NCBI RefSeq assembly: GCF_004297405.1
Contig: NZ_SCVC01000031.1
Coordinates: 1 to 64,000, forward strand
Direction: 5' to 3'
DNA: 64,000 nucleotides
From: Reyranella sp.
GTDB lineage: Bacteria > Pseudomonadota > Alphaproteobacteria > Reyranellales > Reyranellaceae
Shown here piece by piece: positions 8,829 to 16,659 of this stretch; position 1 is the first letter of the stretch, and each line of letters begins with the position of its first letter. A program made the translations under genes and the position numbers. The notes under the pieces were generated by a model. That model searched no databases, was not told where the DNA came from, and saw nothing but the letters and a program-made list of their open reading frames with translations.

Positions 8829-9068
8829 TTAGCTCCAGTAGCCCTTGCTGGCTTCGAAGCGTGCGGTGGCCCGGTCAATGCCGATATCCCGCAAGAGCCT
8901 CTCGTCCAACTGGGAGAGCTGGCGTCGCGAACGGGCGAGCTCGGTTCGAGTCATGGCTTTCTCGATCCCGACCGCGACCACACCCGCCAGCAGCGACACG
9001 GCGCGGCCGACAGAGAAGGAAGGGGCTTCCGCACGAGCAAATGCCCGCACGCTGGACAGGGTCGACAT
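8829..9068 (-). CDS. DUF1127 small protein
   Basis: A 79-residue protein whose C-terminal 40 residues carry the DUF1127 pattern: R-R-Q-L-S-Q-L-D-E-R-L-L-R-D-I-G-I, then F-E-A-S-K-G-Y-W. Small DUF1127 proteins in Alphaproteobacteria have been linked to RNA binding and to phosphate, carbon and stress metabolism, but this copy cannot be assigned. The start ATG at 9068 has a good GGAGCT ribosome-binding site. It is divergent from a GcvA-type LysR gene, exactly like the second DUF1127 gene at 23992. Confidence 0.9.
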   Translation of the reverse strand: MSTLSSVRAFARAEAPSFSVGRAVSLLAGVVAVGIEKAMTRTELARSRRQLSQLDERLLRDIGIDRATARFEASKGYWS

Positions 9069-9155
9069 GACTTAGCTCCGTTTGAGGCGCCGATTGCCGG
9101 AAGTGGCGGTTCCGCCTCGTTTGCAGGCTGTATTTGCGGTATGCTGGGCTCCATT

Positions 9156-9166
9156 ACAAAGGATCA
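9156..9166 (+). promoter_or_regulatory. candidate LysR operator, copy 1 (ACAAAGGATCA)
   Basis: This 11-bp word lies in the DUF1127/LysR intergenic region. The other DUF1127/LysR divergent pair contains the same word with one transition, on the opposite strand (24263-24273). A site shared between two paralogous divergons is a natural candidate for the LysR binding site. This is inference from two examples only. Confidence 0.45.
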
Positions 9167-9192
9167 AACCTCGGGGGAGGGATAGAATTTCT

Positions 9193-9213
9193 ATGAACGG
9201 GTGCCTTAAATGA
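9193..9213 (+). other. micro-ORF (MNGCLK) overlapping the LysR start codon
   Basis: A six-codon open frame begins at ATG 9193, about 12 bp after a GGGAGG purine run, and its stop codon overlaps the LysR ATG (ATGA). If translated, it would couple LysR translation to a leader peptide. The LysR ATG itself lacks a good ribosome-binding site, which fits. It is short enough to be chance. Confidence 0.3.
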
Positions 9214-10133
9214 GCCGTTCTCAATTGCCTCTGAACGCGCTCCGGGCCTTCGAGGCCGCCGCCCGCCACGCAAGCTTCACCCACGCCGCCGAAGAGCTTC
9301 ACGTTACCCAGGCCGCCGTCAGCCATCAGGTGAAGGCGCTCGAGGAAAGGCTCGGCGTCGCGCTGTTCGTGCGCCGCCCGCGTGGGTTGGAAATCACCAG
9401 TGAAGGCGAGGCGCTGCTGCCAGACTTGCGCGATGCTTTCGATCGCATGACCAACGCGTTGGAGCGGGTCGGTCGCAAGGCCAATTCGGGCACCCTGAAC
9501 GTCAGTCTGGTCACGACCTTTGCGCTCGGGTGGCTGGTGCCGCGGCTGCATCGCTTCCAGGCCAAGCACCCCGAGATCGAAGTGCGCATGACGACGAGTC
9601 AGAAGCGCGTCGACTTCGCACGCGAGGATGTCGACTGCGCCATCCGCTTCACGGTGCAACCGGAGCCCGATATACATGCCACACGGCTTTTCAGCGATGT
9701 GCTGACGCCGCTTTGCGGCAAGCGCTATCGCGACAAGCTGAAGTCGCTCGATGATCTGAAGCGCGTGCCGTTCATCGACATGACCTACGATCCCGAGTGG
9801 CCGATCTGGTTGCGCGCCGTTGGTATGGGCGACTTCAAGCCCAAGCGCGTGCTCACGTTCGACTCGACGATGATCGCCGTCGAAGCGGCGATGGAAGGCG
9901 CGGGCGTGGCGGTTGGTCCACCACAGCTCTTTCGCGAAGAACTGGCGGAAGGCCGGTTGTTCCAGCCGTTCGACCAGATCGTCGACAGCGGCAAGGCGTG
10001 GTGGTTCGTCTGCCCGCCGGCGTCGGTCAACCGTCCGAAGACCAAGGCGTTCGAGGAATGGCTGGTCGAGGAGCTGGCCGCACCCCAGGCCCGAACCGGC
10101 CGGCCGGCGCTCGCAGCAGCCGGTCGTCGCTAA
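9210..10133 (+). CDS. LysR-family transcriptional regulator, GcvA type (copy 1)
   Basis: A 307-residue LysR regulator. The N-terminal winged helix-turn-helix reads L-N-A-L-R-A-F-E-A-A-A-R-H then H-V-T-Q-A-A-V-S-H-Q-V-K. The effector domain begins near residue 90, with the GcvA-like signature F-A-L-G-W-L-V-P-R-L and V-D-C-A-I-R. This subgroup resembles the glycine-cleavage regulator GcvA, but gcv genes are not nearby. Divergent transcription from the DUF1127 gene suggests that gene as a target. The start ATG overlaps the stop of a micro-ORF. A clear paralogue is at 24312. Confidence 0.92.
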   Translation: MSRSQLPLNALRAFEAAARHASFTHAAEELHVTQAAVSHQVKALEERLGVALFVRRPRGLEITSEGEALLPDLRDAFDRMTNALERVGRKANSGTLNVSLVTTFALGWLVPRLHRFQAKHPEIEVRMTTSQKRVDFAREDVDCAIRFTVQPEPDIHATRLFSDVLTPLCGKRYRDKLKSLDDLKRVPFIDMTYDPEWPIWLRAVGMGDFKPKRVLTFDSTMIAVEAAMEGAGVAVGPPQLFREELAEGRLFQPFDQIVDSGKAWWFVCPPASVNRPKTKAFEEWLVEELAAPQARTGRPALAAAGRR

Positions 10134-10177
10134 GAGGGTACCGAGAAAAACTAGGGCTCGACGCCTCGCTCGGGGCG

Positions 10178-11209
10178 TCAGCGCGGTGGGTAGGGATGAC
10201 TACCGCCGAATGCATCCTGGACGGTGAGCGCGTCCGGATCGTCGCCCAGATAGGCCGGTCCCACCGGGACTTTGCCGTGACCACCCGGCACATCGAGCAC
10301 GTAGGTGGGTTGCGCCAGGCCGGAGAGCCGTCCACGCAATGTCTTCATCAGCGCCTGACCCTCCGCGATTGAAACGCGGAAATGGCCAGTGCCGCGCACC
10401 AGATCGGGATGATGGAGGTAGTAGGGCTTCACGCGCGCGGCGACGAGCGCGCGCATGAGCTGCTCTAAGGTTTCGACATCGTCGTTCACGCCCTTCAGCA
10501 GCACCGTCTGAGACATCAGCGGCAGGCCTGCGCTGGCGAGCCGCGTGAGGGCGGTGCGTGCGTCGACCGTAAGCTCGCGTGCGTGGTTGCAGTGCACACC
10601 CAGCCAGACGCCGGCGCGACGCGGCCGAAGGGCGGCAACCAGCTCGTCGGTGATCCGGCCGGGATCGGCCAGGGGTACACGGCTATGGATGCGGATCACC
10701 GCGACATGCGACACGGCGTCGAGCGCTGCGAGCAGTTCACCGAGACGACGCGGCGCCAGCATCAGCGGATCGCCGCCGGTCAGGATCACTTCCCAGATTT
10801 CCGGCCGGGCCCGGATATAGGCGAGGGCGGCGTCGAGTTCGTCGGCCGACAGCGCCTCGCCGCCCGGCCCCACCTTCTCGCGCCGGAAGCAGAAGCGGCA
10901 ATAGACCGGGCAGACATGCAGCGGCTTTAGCAGCACGCGGTCGGGGTAACGATGGACGATGCCCTTTACCGGTGAGCGGAACTCGTCGCCGATCGGATCG
11001 GCCAGTTCCTCGGGTGAAACCTCGGTTTCGGCCACGCTCGGCACGAACTGGCGGGCGATGGGATCATGTGCGAGGTCGGCGCGATCGATCAGGGCGGCCA
11101 TTTCTGCCGTGACGGCGATCGCCATGGATTGCGCAGCCGCCTCCAGCCGCGGGTCGGGCGACAAGAGCCCTTCGCGTTCCAGAGCCTCCAGGGAGCGCAG
11201 TGTCGGCAT
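10178..11209 (-). CDS. KamA-family radical SAM aminomutase (lysine 2,3-aminomutase or EpmB-like)
   Basis: A 343-residue radical SAM enzyme with the cluster motif C-P-V-Y-C-R-F-C (C100, C104, C107), a following F-R-R-E, and the PLP-lysine motif P-G-G-H-G-K near the C-terminus. The family interconverts alpha- and beta-lysine. The short length, without a long C-terminal zinc region, resembles EpmB, which makes beta-lysine for elongation factor P. The EF-P and EpmA genes are not in the window, so EpmB and a catabolic lysine aminomutase cannot be separated here. It is convergent with LysR copy 1. Confidence 0.87.
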   Translation of the reverse strand: MPTLRSLEALEREGLLSPDPRLEAAAQSMAIAVTAEMAALIDRADLAHDPIARQFVPSVAETEVSPEELADPIGDEFRSPVKGIVHRYPDRVLLKPLHVCPVYCRFCFRREKVGPGGEALSADELDAALAYIRARPEIWEVILTGGDPLMLAPRRLGELLAALDAVSHVAVIRIHSRVPLADPGRITDELVAALRPRRAGVWLGVHCNHARELTVDARTALTRLASAGLPLMSQTVLLKGVNDDVETLEQLMRALVAARVKPYYLHHPDLVRGTGHFRVSIAEGQALMKTLRGRLSGLAQPTYVLDVPGGHGKVPVGPAYLGDDPDALTVQDAFGGSHPYPPR

Positions 11210-11239
11210 GGCGGCGGGTGAGATAGGCGTCGTGCCGCC

Positions 11240-11932
11240 TCAAGTCCAGCGGGCGGTATCCCGCCGGTCGACGGCCGTCAAAAGGGTCGCGGTCGACACC
11301 ACGGTCCAGTCGCAGAGGTCGTAGCGGCGGCTGAGCTTCTCCCGAACCTGCGCCTCCGCTGCACCTTCAGGCAGCTTGGAGCGCTCCCACATGGCGAGGT
11401 TGGGCCGTCGGGTCAGCAGCAGGCTGCGCACGCCACCGAACCGGCCGGCGCCGCTAGCCTCGTCGTCACCATTGCCCGTGCGATCGCCCGAAGCCTGCCA
11501 GAGCCCGACGACCTGCGAATCGTAGGCGTCCTCGAAGCCCGGCCAGGCTGCCGCGCAGAGGTCGAGGAACTCCGGCCAATGCGGCTCGGGCGTCGCGAAC
11601 CAGCGGAAGGCATAGTTGCCCTGGCGTGTCGGTGGTGTCGTATCGGTGGGCCGGAGCGTCGGTACCATCGCTTCGCTGCGGACCCTGCGGACATCGGGAT
11701 CCCGCGCGAGCAACGCCTGTTCGGCCACCGCAGCCGTGATCGTCTTCGGCCAGACACTGATCGCCTGCAATTCATCGCGCGGCCGGCCGATCTGGCTGCG
11801 CCAGATGCCGTAGAGTGAGCCGCCCGCCTCGGCGAGCCGCTGGGCGCCCCCGCCCGCCAACCGATCGGCCAGCGCCTGCCAGTGACGGGGCGCCGCGTCG
11901 ATGCGGTGATGGACGAAGGTCGTGACCGTCAC
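11240..11932 (-). CDS. conserved protein with possible dimeric alpha/beta-barrel (NIPSNAP-like) repeats
   Basis: The real gene is a 230-residue frame starting at GTG 11932; the longer open frame upstream is a shadow of the monooxygenase gene. It opens V-T-V-T-T-F-V-H-H and contains S-L-Y-G-I-W-R-S-Q-I-G and F-R-W-F-A-T-P-E-P-H-W-P-E-F. Two related halves are suggested, as in NIPSNAP or antibiotic-biosynthesis-monooxygenase-type ferredoxin-like folds. That assignment is from pattern only and is weak. The GTG overlaps the stop of the Baeyer-Villiger monooxygenase gene (GTGA), so the two are translationally coupled and probably act in the same pathway. Confidence 0.7.
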   Translation of the reverse strand: MTVTTFVHHRIDAAPRHWQALADRLAGGGAQRLAEAGGSLYGIWRSQIGRPRDELQAISVWPKTITAAVAEQALLARDPDVRRVRSEAMVPTLRPTDTTPPTRQGNYAFRWFATPEPHWPEFLDLCAAAWPGFEDAYDSQVVGLWQASGDRTGNGDDEASGAGRFGGVRSLLLTRRPNLAMWERSKLPEGAAEAQVREKLSRRYDLCDWTVVSTATLLTAVDRRDTARWT

Positions 11933-13578
11933 GCGACGGTGGCTTCGTGCCGCGAGAGCGAGAAGCCCGGATAGCCGCCGGCCGAGACTTCGTCGCAACG
12001 CTTCTTGTAGCGGTCGAAGCCGCCGACATAGGGCATGAAGACACGCGGCTTGCCCGGAATGTTGGCGCCCACGTACCAGGAGTTGGCCAGCGGATAGAGC
12101 GTCGAGTCGGCCACGGCATTGACGTGGTTCACCCACTCGCTCTCGGCGTCGGCGTTGGGCGCGATGCGATCGAGCTGGTGCTTGTGCAGGTGGTCGATGG
12201 CATCGGCGATCCAGTCGACGTGCTGTTCGATGGACGCGATCATTTGCGTCTTCACGCCGGGGCTGCCGGGCCCGGTGACCACGAACATGTTGGGAAAGCC
12301 CGAAACCATCAGGCCGAGATAAGTGAGCGGTCCGCCGGCCCAATGATCGGCCAGCACCGCGCCGTCCGTCGTGCGCACGTCGATCTCGCGCAACGCGCCG
12401 GTCATGGCGTCGAAGCCCGTGGCAAAGACGATGGCGTCGAGCTCGACCTCCGTGCCGTTGGTGCGTACGCCCTTCGCGGTGATCTCCTGGATCGGATCGC
12501 TGCGCACATCGACCAGGGTGACGTTGTCGCGATTGTAGGTCTCGTAATAGTTCGTATCGAGGCAGAGCCGCTTGGTGCCGATCGGATGATCCTTGGGCGC
12601 CAGGAGTTCGGCGGTCGTGGGGTCCTCCACCATGGTGCGGATCTTGTTGCGCACGAACTCCGATGCGGTGTCGTTGGACTCCTTGTTCACCAGGAGATCG
12701 GTATAGGCATAGAGGTAGCTGATGCTGCCGCCTTCCTGCCACTTGGACTCATAGGCCTTGTTGCGCTCCTCGACCGGAACGTCGAGCGCCGACTTGGTGG
12801 GCTTGGCATGGCCGGCGATGGCGAAGGGCGTCTCCGCGGCCGCAGCGCGACGTGCCGGATACTCGGCCTTGTGACGGCGTTCGCGCTCAGGCTCCATCGG
12901 CCCGTTGCGCGCCGGGAGGCTGAAATTGGCGGTGCGTTGGAAGACGTGCAGGTGCTTCGCCTGGCTGGCGATGATCGGGATCATCTGCACACCGGACGAG
13001 CCTGTGCCGATCACGCCGACCCTGAGCCCGCTGAAGTCGACGCCTTCGTGCGGCCACAGGCCCGAATGGTACCACTTGCCCTTGAAGTTCTTCAGGCCCT
13101 TGAAGTCGGGCACGCGCGGCGTCGAGAGGTTGCCCGCCGCCATCACGCAATAGCGTACCCGGATCTCCTCACCGTCTGTCGTGCGCAACGTCCACTCGTT
13201 GGCCTTGTCGTCGAACACCGCCGACTTGATGCGCGTGTTGAGCTGGACGTCGCGGCGCAGGTCGAAGCGGTCGGCGACATGGTTGATGTACTTCAGGATC
13301 TCGGGCTGGGTGCCGTAGCGCTCCGGCCACTTCCATTCCTGCTGCAGCTCGTTGGAGAAACTGTAGGAGTATTCGAGGCTCTCCACGTCGCAGCGCGCGC
13401 CGGGGTAACGGTTCCAGAACCAGGTCCCGCCGATCCCCGAGCCCGCTTCGTAGGCCCGGACCTTGAGGCCGAGGCCGCGCAGGCGATGGATGGCGTAGAG
13501 ACCGGCCAGGCCGCCGCCGACGATGGCGACGTCAAGCTGCCGGGCGGGGTGGGCAGGGCTGCGGGAGGCATCAGGCAT
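11929..13578 (-). CDS. Baeyer-Villiger type flavin monooxygenase (cyclohexanone monooxygenase family)
   Basis: A 549-residue FAD/NADPH enzyme. The first Rossmann motif is I-V-G-G-G-L-A-G (FAD), the Baeyer-Villiger fingerprint F-K-G-K-W-Y-H-S-G-L-W-P is intact, and a second Rossmann motif V-I-G-T-G-S-S-G binds NADPH. A late F-A-T-G-F-D motif is also present. Such enzymes insert oxygen next to a ketone carbonyl to give esters or lactones in the cytoplasm. I prefer the ATG at 13578 over 13674, which would add an arginine-rich tail. The gene overlaps its downstream partner by 4 bp and diverges from an efflux pair at 13846. The substrate is unknown. Confidence 0.92.
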   Translation of the reverse strand: MPDASRSPAHPARQLDVAIVGGGLAGLYAIHRLRGLGLKVRAYEAGSGIGGTWFWNRYPGARCDVESLEYSYSFSNELQQEWKWPERYGTQPEILKYINHVADRFDLRRDVQLNTRIKSAVFDDKANEWTLRTTDGEEIRVRYCVMAAGNLSTPRVPDFKGLKNFKGKWYHSGLWPHEGVDFSGLRVGVIGTGSSGVQMIPIIASQAKHLHVFQRTANFSLPARNGPMEPERERRHKAEYPARRAAAAETPFAIAGHAKPTKSALDVPVEERNKAYESKWQEGGSISYLYAYTDLLVNKESNDTASEFVRNKIRTMVEDPTTAELLAPKDHPIGTKRLCLDTNYYETYNRDNVTLVDVRSDPIQEITAKGVRTNGTEVELDAIVFATGFDAMTGALREIDVRTTDGAVLADHWAGGPLTYLGLMVSGFPNMFVVTGPGSPGVKTQMIASIEQHVDWIADAIDHLHKHQLDRIAPNADAESEWVNHVNAVADSTLYPLANSWYVGANIPGKPRVFMPYVGGFDRYKKRCDEVSAGGYPGFSLSRHEATVA

Positions 13579-13845
13579 GGTGGCATCCACGAGTTGAATT
13601 TTTGCTGTGCGAGCGGTGCTTGACCGGCTTCGCAAGAAGCGTCGACCGGACCGTTCGATTTGGCAAGCCGCCACGGCCAGAGTGCGAAACGGCTGTCCTC
13701 ATCGGTGACTTGGCATGCGCCCGGCGCGGTGCAGCAAGACGGGTTTCGGGTTGAAGATCGATGGCCGATCGATTGTTTCAGCCGTATTCTTTTTTCATGA
13801 CAAAGGCTGACAGCGCATCTCGATTGGGGACGGCGGAGTAGCGTC

Positions 13846-15063
13846 GTGGATCAATCGGTATCGCCGCCAGACGCCAAGTCGACACCTCGTGAGTCGACTC
13901 CCCAACCTGCCTCGCACGTTCCCCGCGCCGCGCCACCAGCGGGCGTATTGCCCCGTGCCAGATCGACAAGAGGGGCAGGCCTCGCGCGTGCGTTGCTACG
14001 GCCGCGTTTCCTGGCGATCGCGGCCATGCTGGCCATCGCGCTGTTTTATGGCGGTCGCGAGCTGCATCTGCGGCTGACCCACGTCTATGAATACGATGCG
14101 CGTGTCACCGCCGATGTGGTGACGATATCGAGCCGCGCCGACGGCTGGGTCACCGATCTTGCCGTGCGCGAAGGCATGAAGGTCGAAGCCGGCCAAGTCC
14201 TCGTGAAGATCGACGACAGGGTCGCCAAGCTCAGAGTTGGCGCGCTGCAGTCGCAGGTTCAGGCCGTGCAGGCTGAGCGCGCCAAGCTGCGTGCCGAATG
14301 GCGCCTGAGCGAAAGCCAGATGGACGCGCTCACCCGCACGCGCACGTCGGGCGTGCTGGTGCGTGAGAAGGCGCTGGCGGCGTTGAAGTCGGATCTCGAC
14401 CTGGCGCGCCTGGAACTGGAGCGCAGCAAGACCCTGTTCAGCACCCGCGTCATCAACGAGCGCCAGCTTCAGGTGTCGCAGGCGGCGGTATCGAAACTCG
14501 AAAGTCAGATCCAGCAGCTTCAGGCCGAACACGAACAGGCGACCGGCAGCCTCGAGGAAGCCAAGAGCGAGAGCTACAAGCTCGGCGTCATTGACGCCCA
14601 GATCGCCACGCTCGCCCATCAGGAAGCCAACCTCGAAGCGCAGCTCTCCCAGCAGCTCGTCGATGTCGAGGACCGTACCATCAAGAGCCCGGTGCCGGCC
14701 GTGATCGACCGCACCTTCGTGCTGCCCGGCGAGTACGTGGCGTCGGGCCAGCGCATCCTGCTGTTGCACAATCCCGACGAGGTCTGGGTCGAGGCCAATA
14801 TCAAGGAGACCCAGGTCGGCAAGCTGAAGGTCGGCCAGACCGTGCGCGTCTCGGTCGACGCCTATCCCAGTGATGCTTTCGAAGGCCGTGTGGCGCGCAT
14901 CGGCAGCGCCACGACCGCGCGCTTTGCCCTGCTGCCGACGCCCAACCCTTCCGGCAACTTCACCAAGATCACGCAGCGCGTGCCGGTCAAGATCGACATG
15001 GTCAAGATGCCGAAGTCGTTGACGCCCGGCATGATGGTCGAAGTCGAAATTGACATCCGATAA
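13846..15063 (+). CDS. emrA: HlyD/EmrA-type membrane fusion protein of an efflux pump
   Basis: A 405-residue periplasmic adaptor. It has a proline/arginine-rich cytoplasmic N-terminus of about 50 residues, one transmembrane helix (F-L-A-I-A-A-M-L-A-I-A-L-F-Y), a lipoyl half-motif (G-W-V-T-D-L-A-V-R-E-G-M-K-V), and a long coiled coil (about residues 125-270). Then come the second lipoyl half and a beta-barrel domain (V-W-V-E-A-N-I-K-E-T-Q), the usual EmrA order. It would link the inner-membrane transporter encoded next to it to an outer-membrane channel. The GTG start has GGAG 8 bp upstream. The end overlaps emrB by 14 bp. Confidence 0.92.
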   Translation: MDQSVSPPDAKSTPRESTPQPASHVPRAAPPAGVLPRARSTRGAGLARALLRPRFLAIAAMLAIALFYGGRELHLRLTHVYEYDARVTADVVTISSRADGWVTDLAVREGMKVEAGQVLVKIDDRVAKLRVGALQSQVQAVQAERAKLRAEWRLSESQMDALTRTRTSGVLVREKALAALKSDLDLARLELERSKTLFSTRVINERQLQVSQAAVSKLESQIQQLQAEHEQATGSLEEAKSESYKLGVIDAQIATLAHQEANLEAQLSQQLVDVEDRTIKSPVPAVIDRTFVLPGEYVASGQRILLLHNPDEVWVEANIKETQVGKLKVGQTVRVSVDAYPSDAFEGRVARIGSATTARFALLPTPNPSGNFTKITQRVPVKIDMVKMPKSLTPGMMVEVEIDIR

Positions 15064-16636
15064 CGCTCCGCTTCAGACCGCTGCGGCGCTGACGGAACGC
15101 TACGGTCCGGCCTATCGCTGGCTGGTCACCGTCACAGGCATGATGGGCGTCGTCTCGATGGTGCTGGCGATGACCACGGTCAACGTGGCGGTGCCCGACG
15201 TCATGGGCGCTTTCGGCATCGGCCAGGACAAGGCGCAATGGATGTCGTCGGCCTATATGGCGACCATGACCGCCGGCATGCTGATCAACGCCTGGCTGAC
15301 CGGCGTGCTGGGCGAACGCCGCACCTTCGTGGGCTCGCTGTTCTTCTTCTCCGTCGGCGCCGTGATGGGCGGCGCCGCGCCGACCGAGGACACGCTGATT
15401 TTCGCCCGCGTCCTGCAGGGCTTCAGCGCCGGGGTGGCGCAGCCCCTGGTCATGGCGACGATCTTCACGGTCTTTCCCGCGGACCGCCGCGGCATGGCGA
15501 TGGGCGTGTTTGGCTTGGGCGTCGTGTTCGCACCGGCCATCGGCCCGACCCTGGGCGGCCTGATGATCGAATACTTCTCCTGGCGCTACGTCTTCTTCAT
15601 CTCGCTGCCCTTCTGCGTGATCGCGGCCGTCATGGGGCTGGTGTTCATGCCGACGCGGCCGATCCCGCGCGTGATCCCGCCGTTCGACTGGCTGGGCTTC
15701 GCGTTGTTGTGCCTGGCGTTGTTCGGGCTGATGACCGGCATCGCCGACGGCCAGCGCGAAGGCTGGGCCTCCGATGGCATCGTCCTGCGCCTGGTCGGTG
15801 GGACCGTGGCGACCGTGGCCTTCGTGGTTTGGGAGCTCTATACGCCGCGCGCGCTCCTGGACGTGCGCATCTTCGGCAATGTCGAATTCTCGGCGGCGGC
15901 GTTGATCGCCTTCATCTTCGGCGCCGGCATGATGGGTTCGACCTATATCGTCCCGGTCTTCGTGCAGACCATCATCGGTTTCACACCCCTGCTGGCGGGG
16001 CTGATGATGATGCCGGCCGGTATCATGTTGGCCTTCATCTTCCCGCTGGCCGGCCGCCTCTCGGACGCCATGCCGGCCTCGACCATGATCATCGGCGGCC
16101 TGCTGCTTTTCTCGCTGGGTTTCGTGTGGATGGCGGCGGCCGACATCGACACGACCTTCTGGACCTTGGTTGCCATGGTGATGGTGTCGCGTCTGGGGCT
16201 TGGCTTCATCAATCCCAGCCTCAACGCCTCCTCGTTGAAGGCGCTGCCGGCCGACAAGGTGCGTCAGGGCGCGGGCGTCGCGAACTTCATGCGCCAGCTC
16301 GGCGGTGCGTTCGGCATCAACCTGATGGTGGCCTTCTTCGAGATCCGCACGCGCTTCCATGCCGATGCGCTGACGGCCACGCAGGACTGGGGCAATCGCA
16401 CCACCGACCGGCTGCTCACCCAGGTCGAGCAGTTGATGCAGAAAGGCGGCCTGCCGTTTCAGCAGCAGAAGGCCGGCGCGCTGGAGTATCTCGGCGCTAT
16501 CCTGCACGGCAAAGCTCAGATGTTGGCATTCTCCGATACCTTCATCATTGTAGGCGTCGTGGCCCTCGTCGCTCTCATCCCGGCGGCCATGCTGTCGCGC
16601 TCGCAACGGCGTGCACGCAAGCTGGCTTGGAACTGA
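15050..16636 (+). CDS. emrB: DHA2-family (EmrB/QacA-type) drug:proton antiporter
   Basis: A 528-residue MFS transporter with about 14 hydrophobic segments, the DHA2 layout. Motif C-like G-V-V-F-A-P-A-I-G-P-T-L-G-G and the first-loop A-W-L-T-G-V-L-G-E-R-R are visible. It would export hydrophobic compounds across the inner membrane with the EmrA-like partner. The only start that keeps transmembrane helix 1 is the TTG at 15050, inside the emrA end; no strong ribosome-binding site is seen, so reinitiation after emrA is likely. The neighbouring divergent monooxygenase may supply or detoxify the same compounds, but this is only context. Confidence 0.92.
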   Translation: MTSDNAPLQTAAALTERYGPAYRWLVTVTGMMGVVSMVLAMTTVNVAVPDVMGAFGIGQDKAQWMSSAYMATMTAGMLINAWLTGVLGERRTFVGSLFFFSVGAVMGGAAPTEDTLIFARVLQGFSAGVAQPLVMATIFTVFPADRRGMAMGVFGLGVVFAPAIGPTLGGLMIEYFSWRYVFFISLPFCVIAAVMGLVFMPTRPIPRVIPPFDWLGFALLCLALFGLMTGIADGQREGWASDGIVLRLVGGTVATVAFVVWELYTPRALLDVRIFGNVEFSAAALIAFIFGAGMMGSTYIVPVFVQTIIGFTPLLAGLMMMPAGIMLAFIFPLAGRLSDAMPASTMIIGGLLLFSLGFVWMAAADIDTTFWTLVAMVMVSRLGLGFINPSLNASSLKALPADKVRQGAGVANFMRQLGGAFGINLMVAFFEIRTRFHADALTATQDWGNRTTDRLLTQVEQLMQKGGLPFQQQKAGALEYLGAILHGKAQMLAFSDTFIIVGVVALVALIPAAMLSRSQRRARKLAWN

Positions 16637-16659
16637 GGGCCCGTTTCAGGAGTTGAGTG

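Noticed and set aside
11947..13623. 558-codon plus-strand open frame across the monooxygenase gene
   Set aside because: The minus-strand frame encodes a complete Baeyer-Villiger monooxygenase with all motifs; the plus frame is a GC-rich shadow of no recognisable family.
13797..13841. 14-residue open frame just before emrA, as a leader peptide
   Set aside because: It has no ribosome-binding site, no run of regulatory codons and no attenuator-like hairpin.
15002..16606. 534-codon minus-strand open frame opposite emrB
   Set aside because: Composition is His/Arg/Asp-rich, as expected for the complement of a hydrophobic transporter gene; emrB has clear transporter features.
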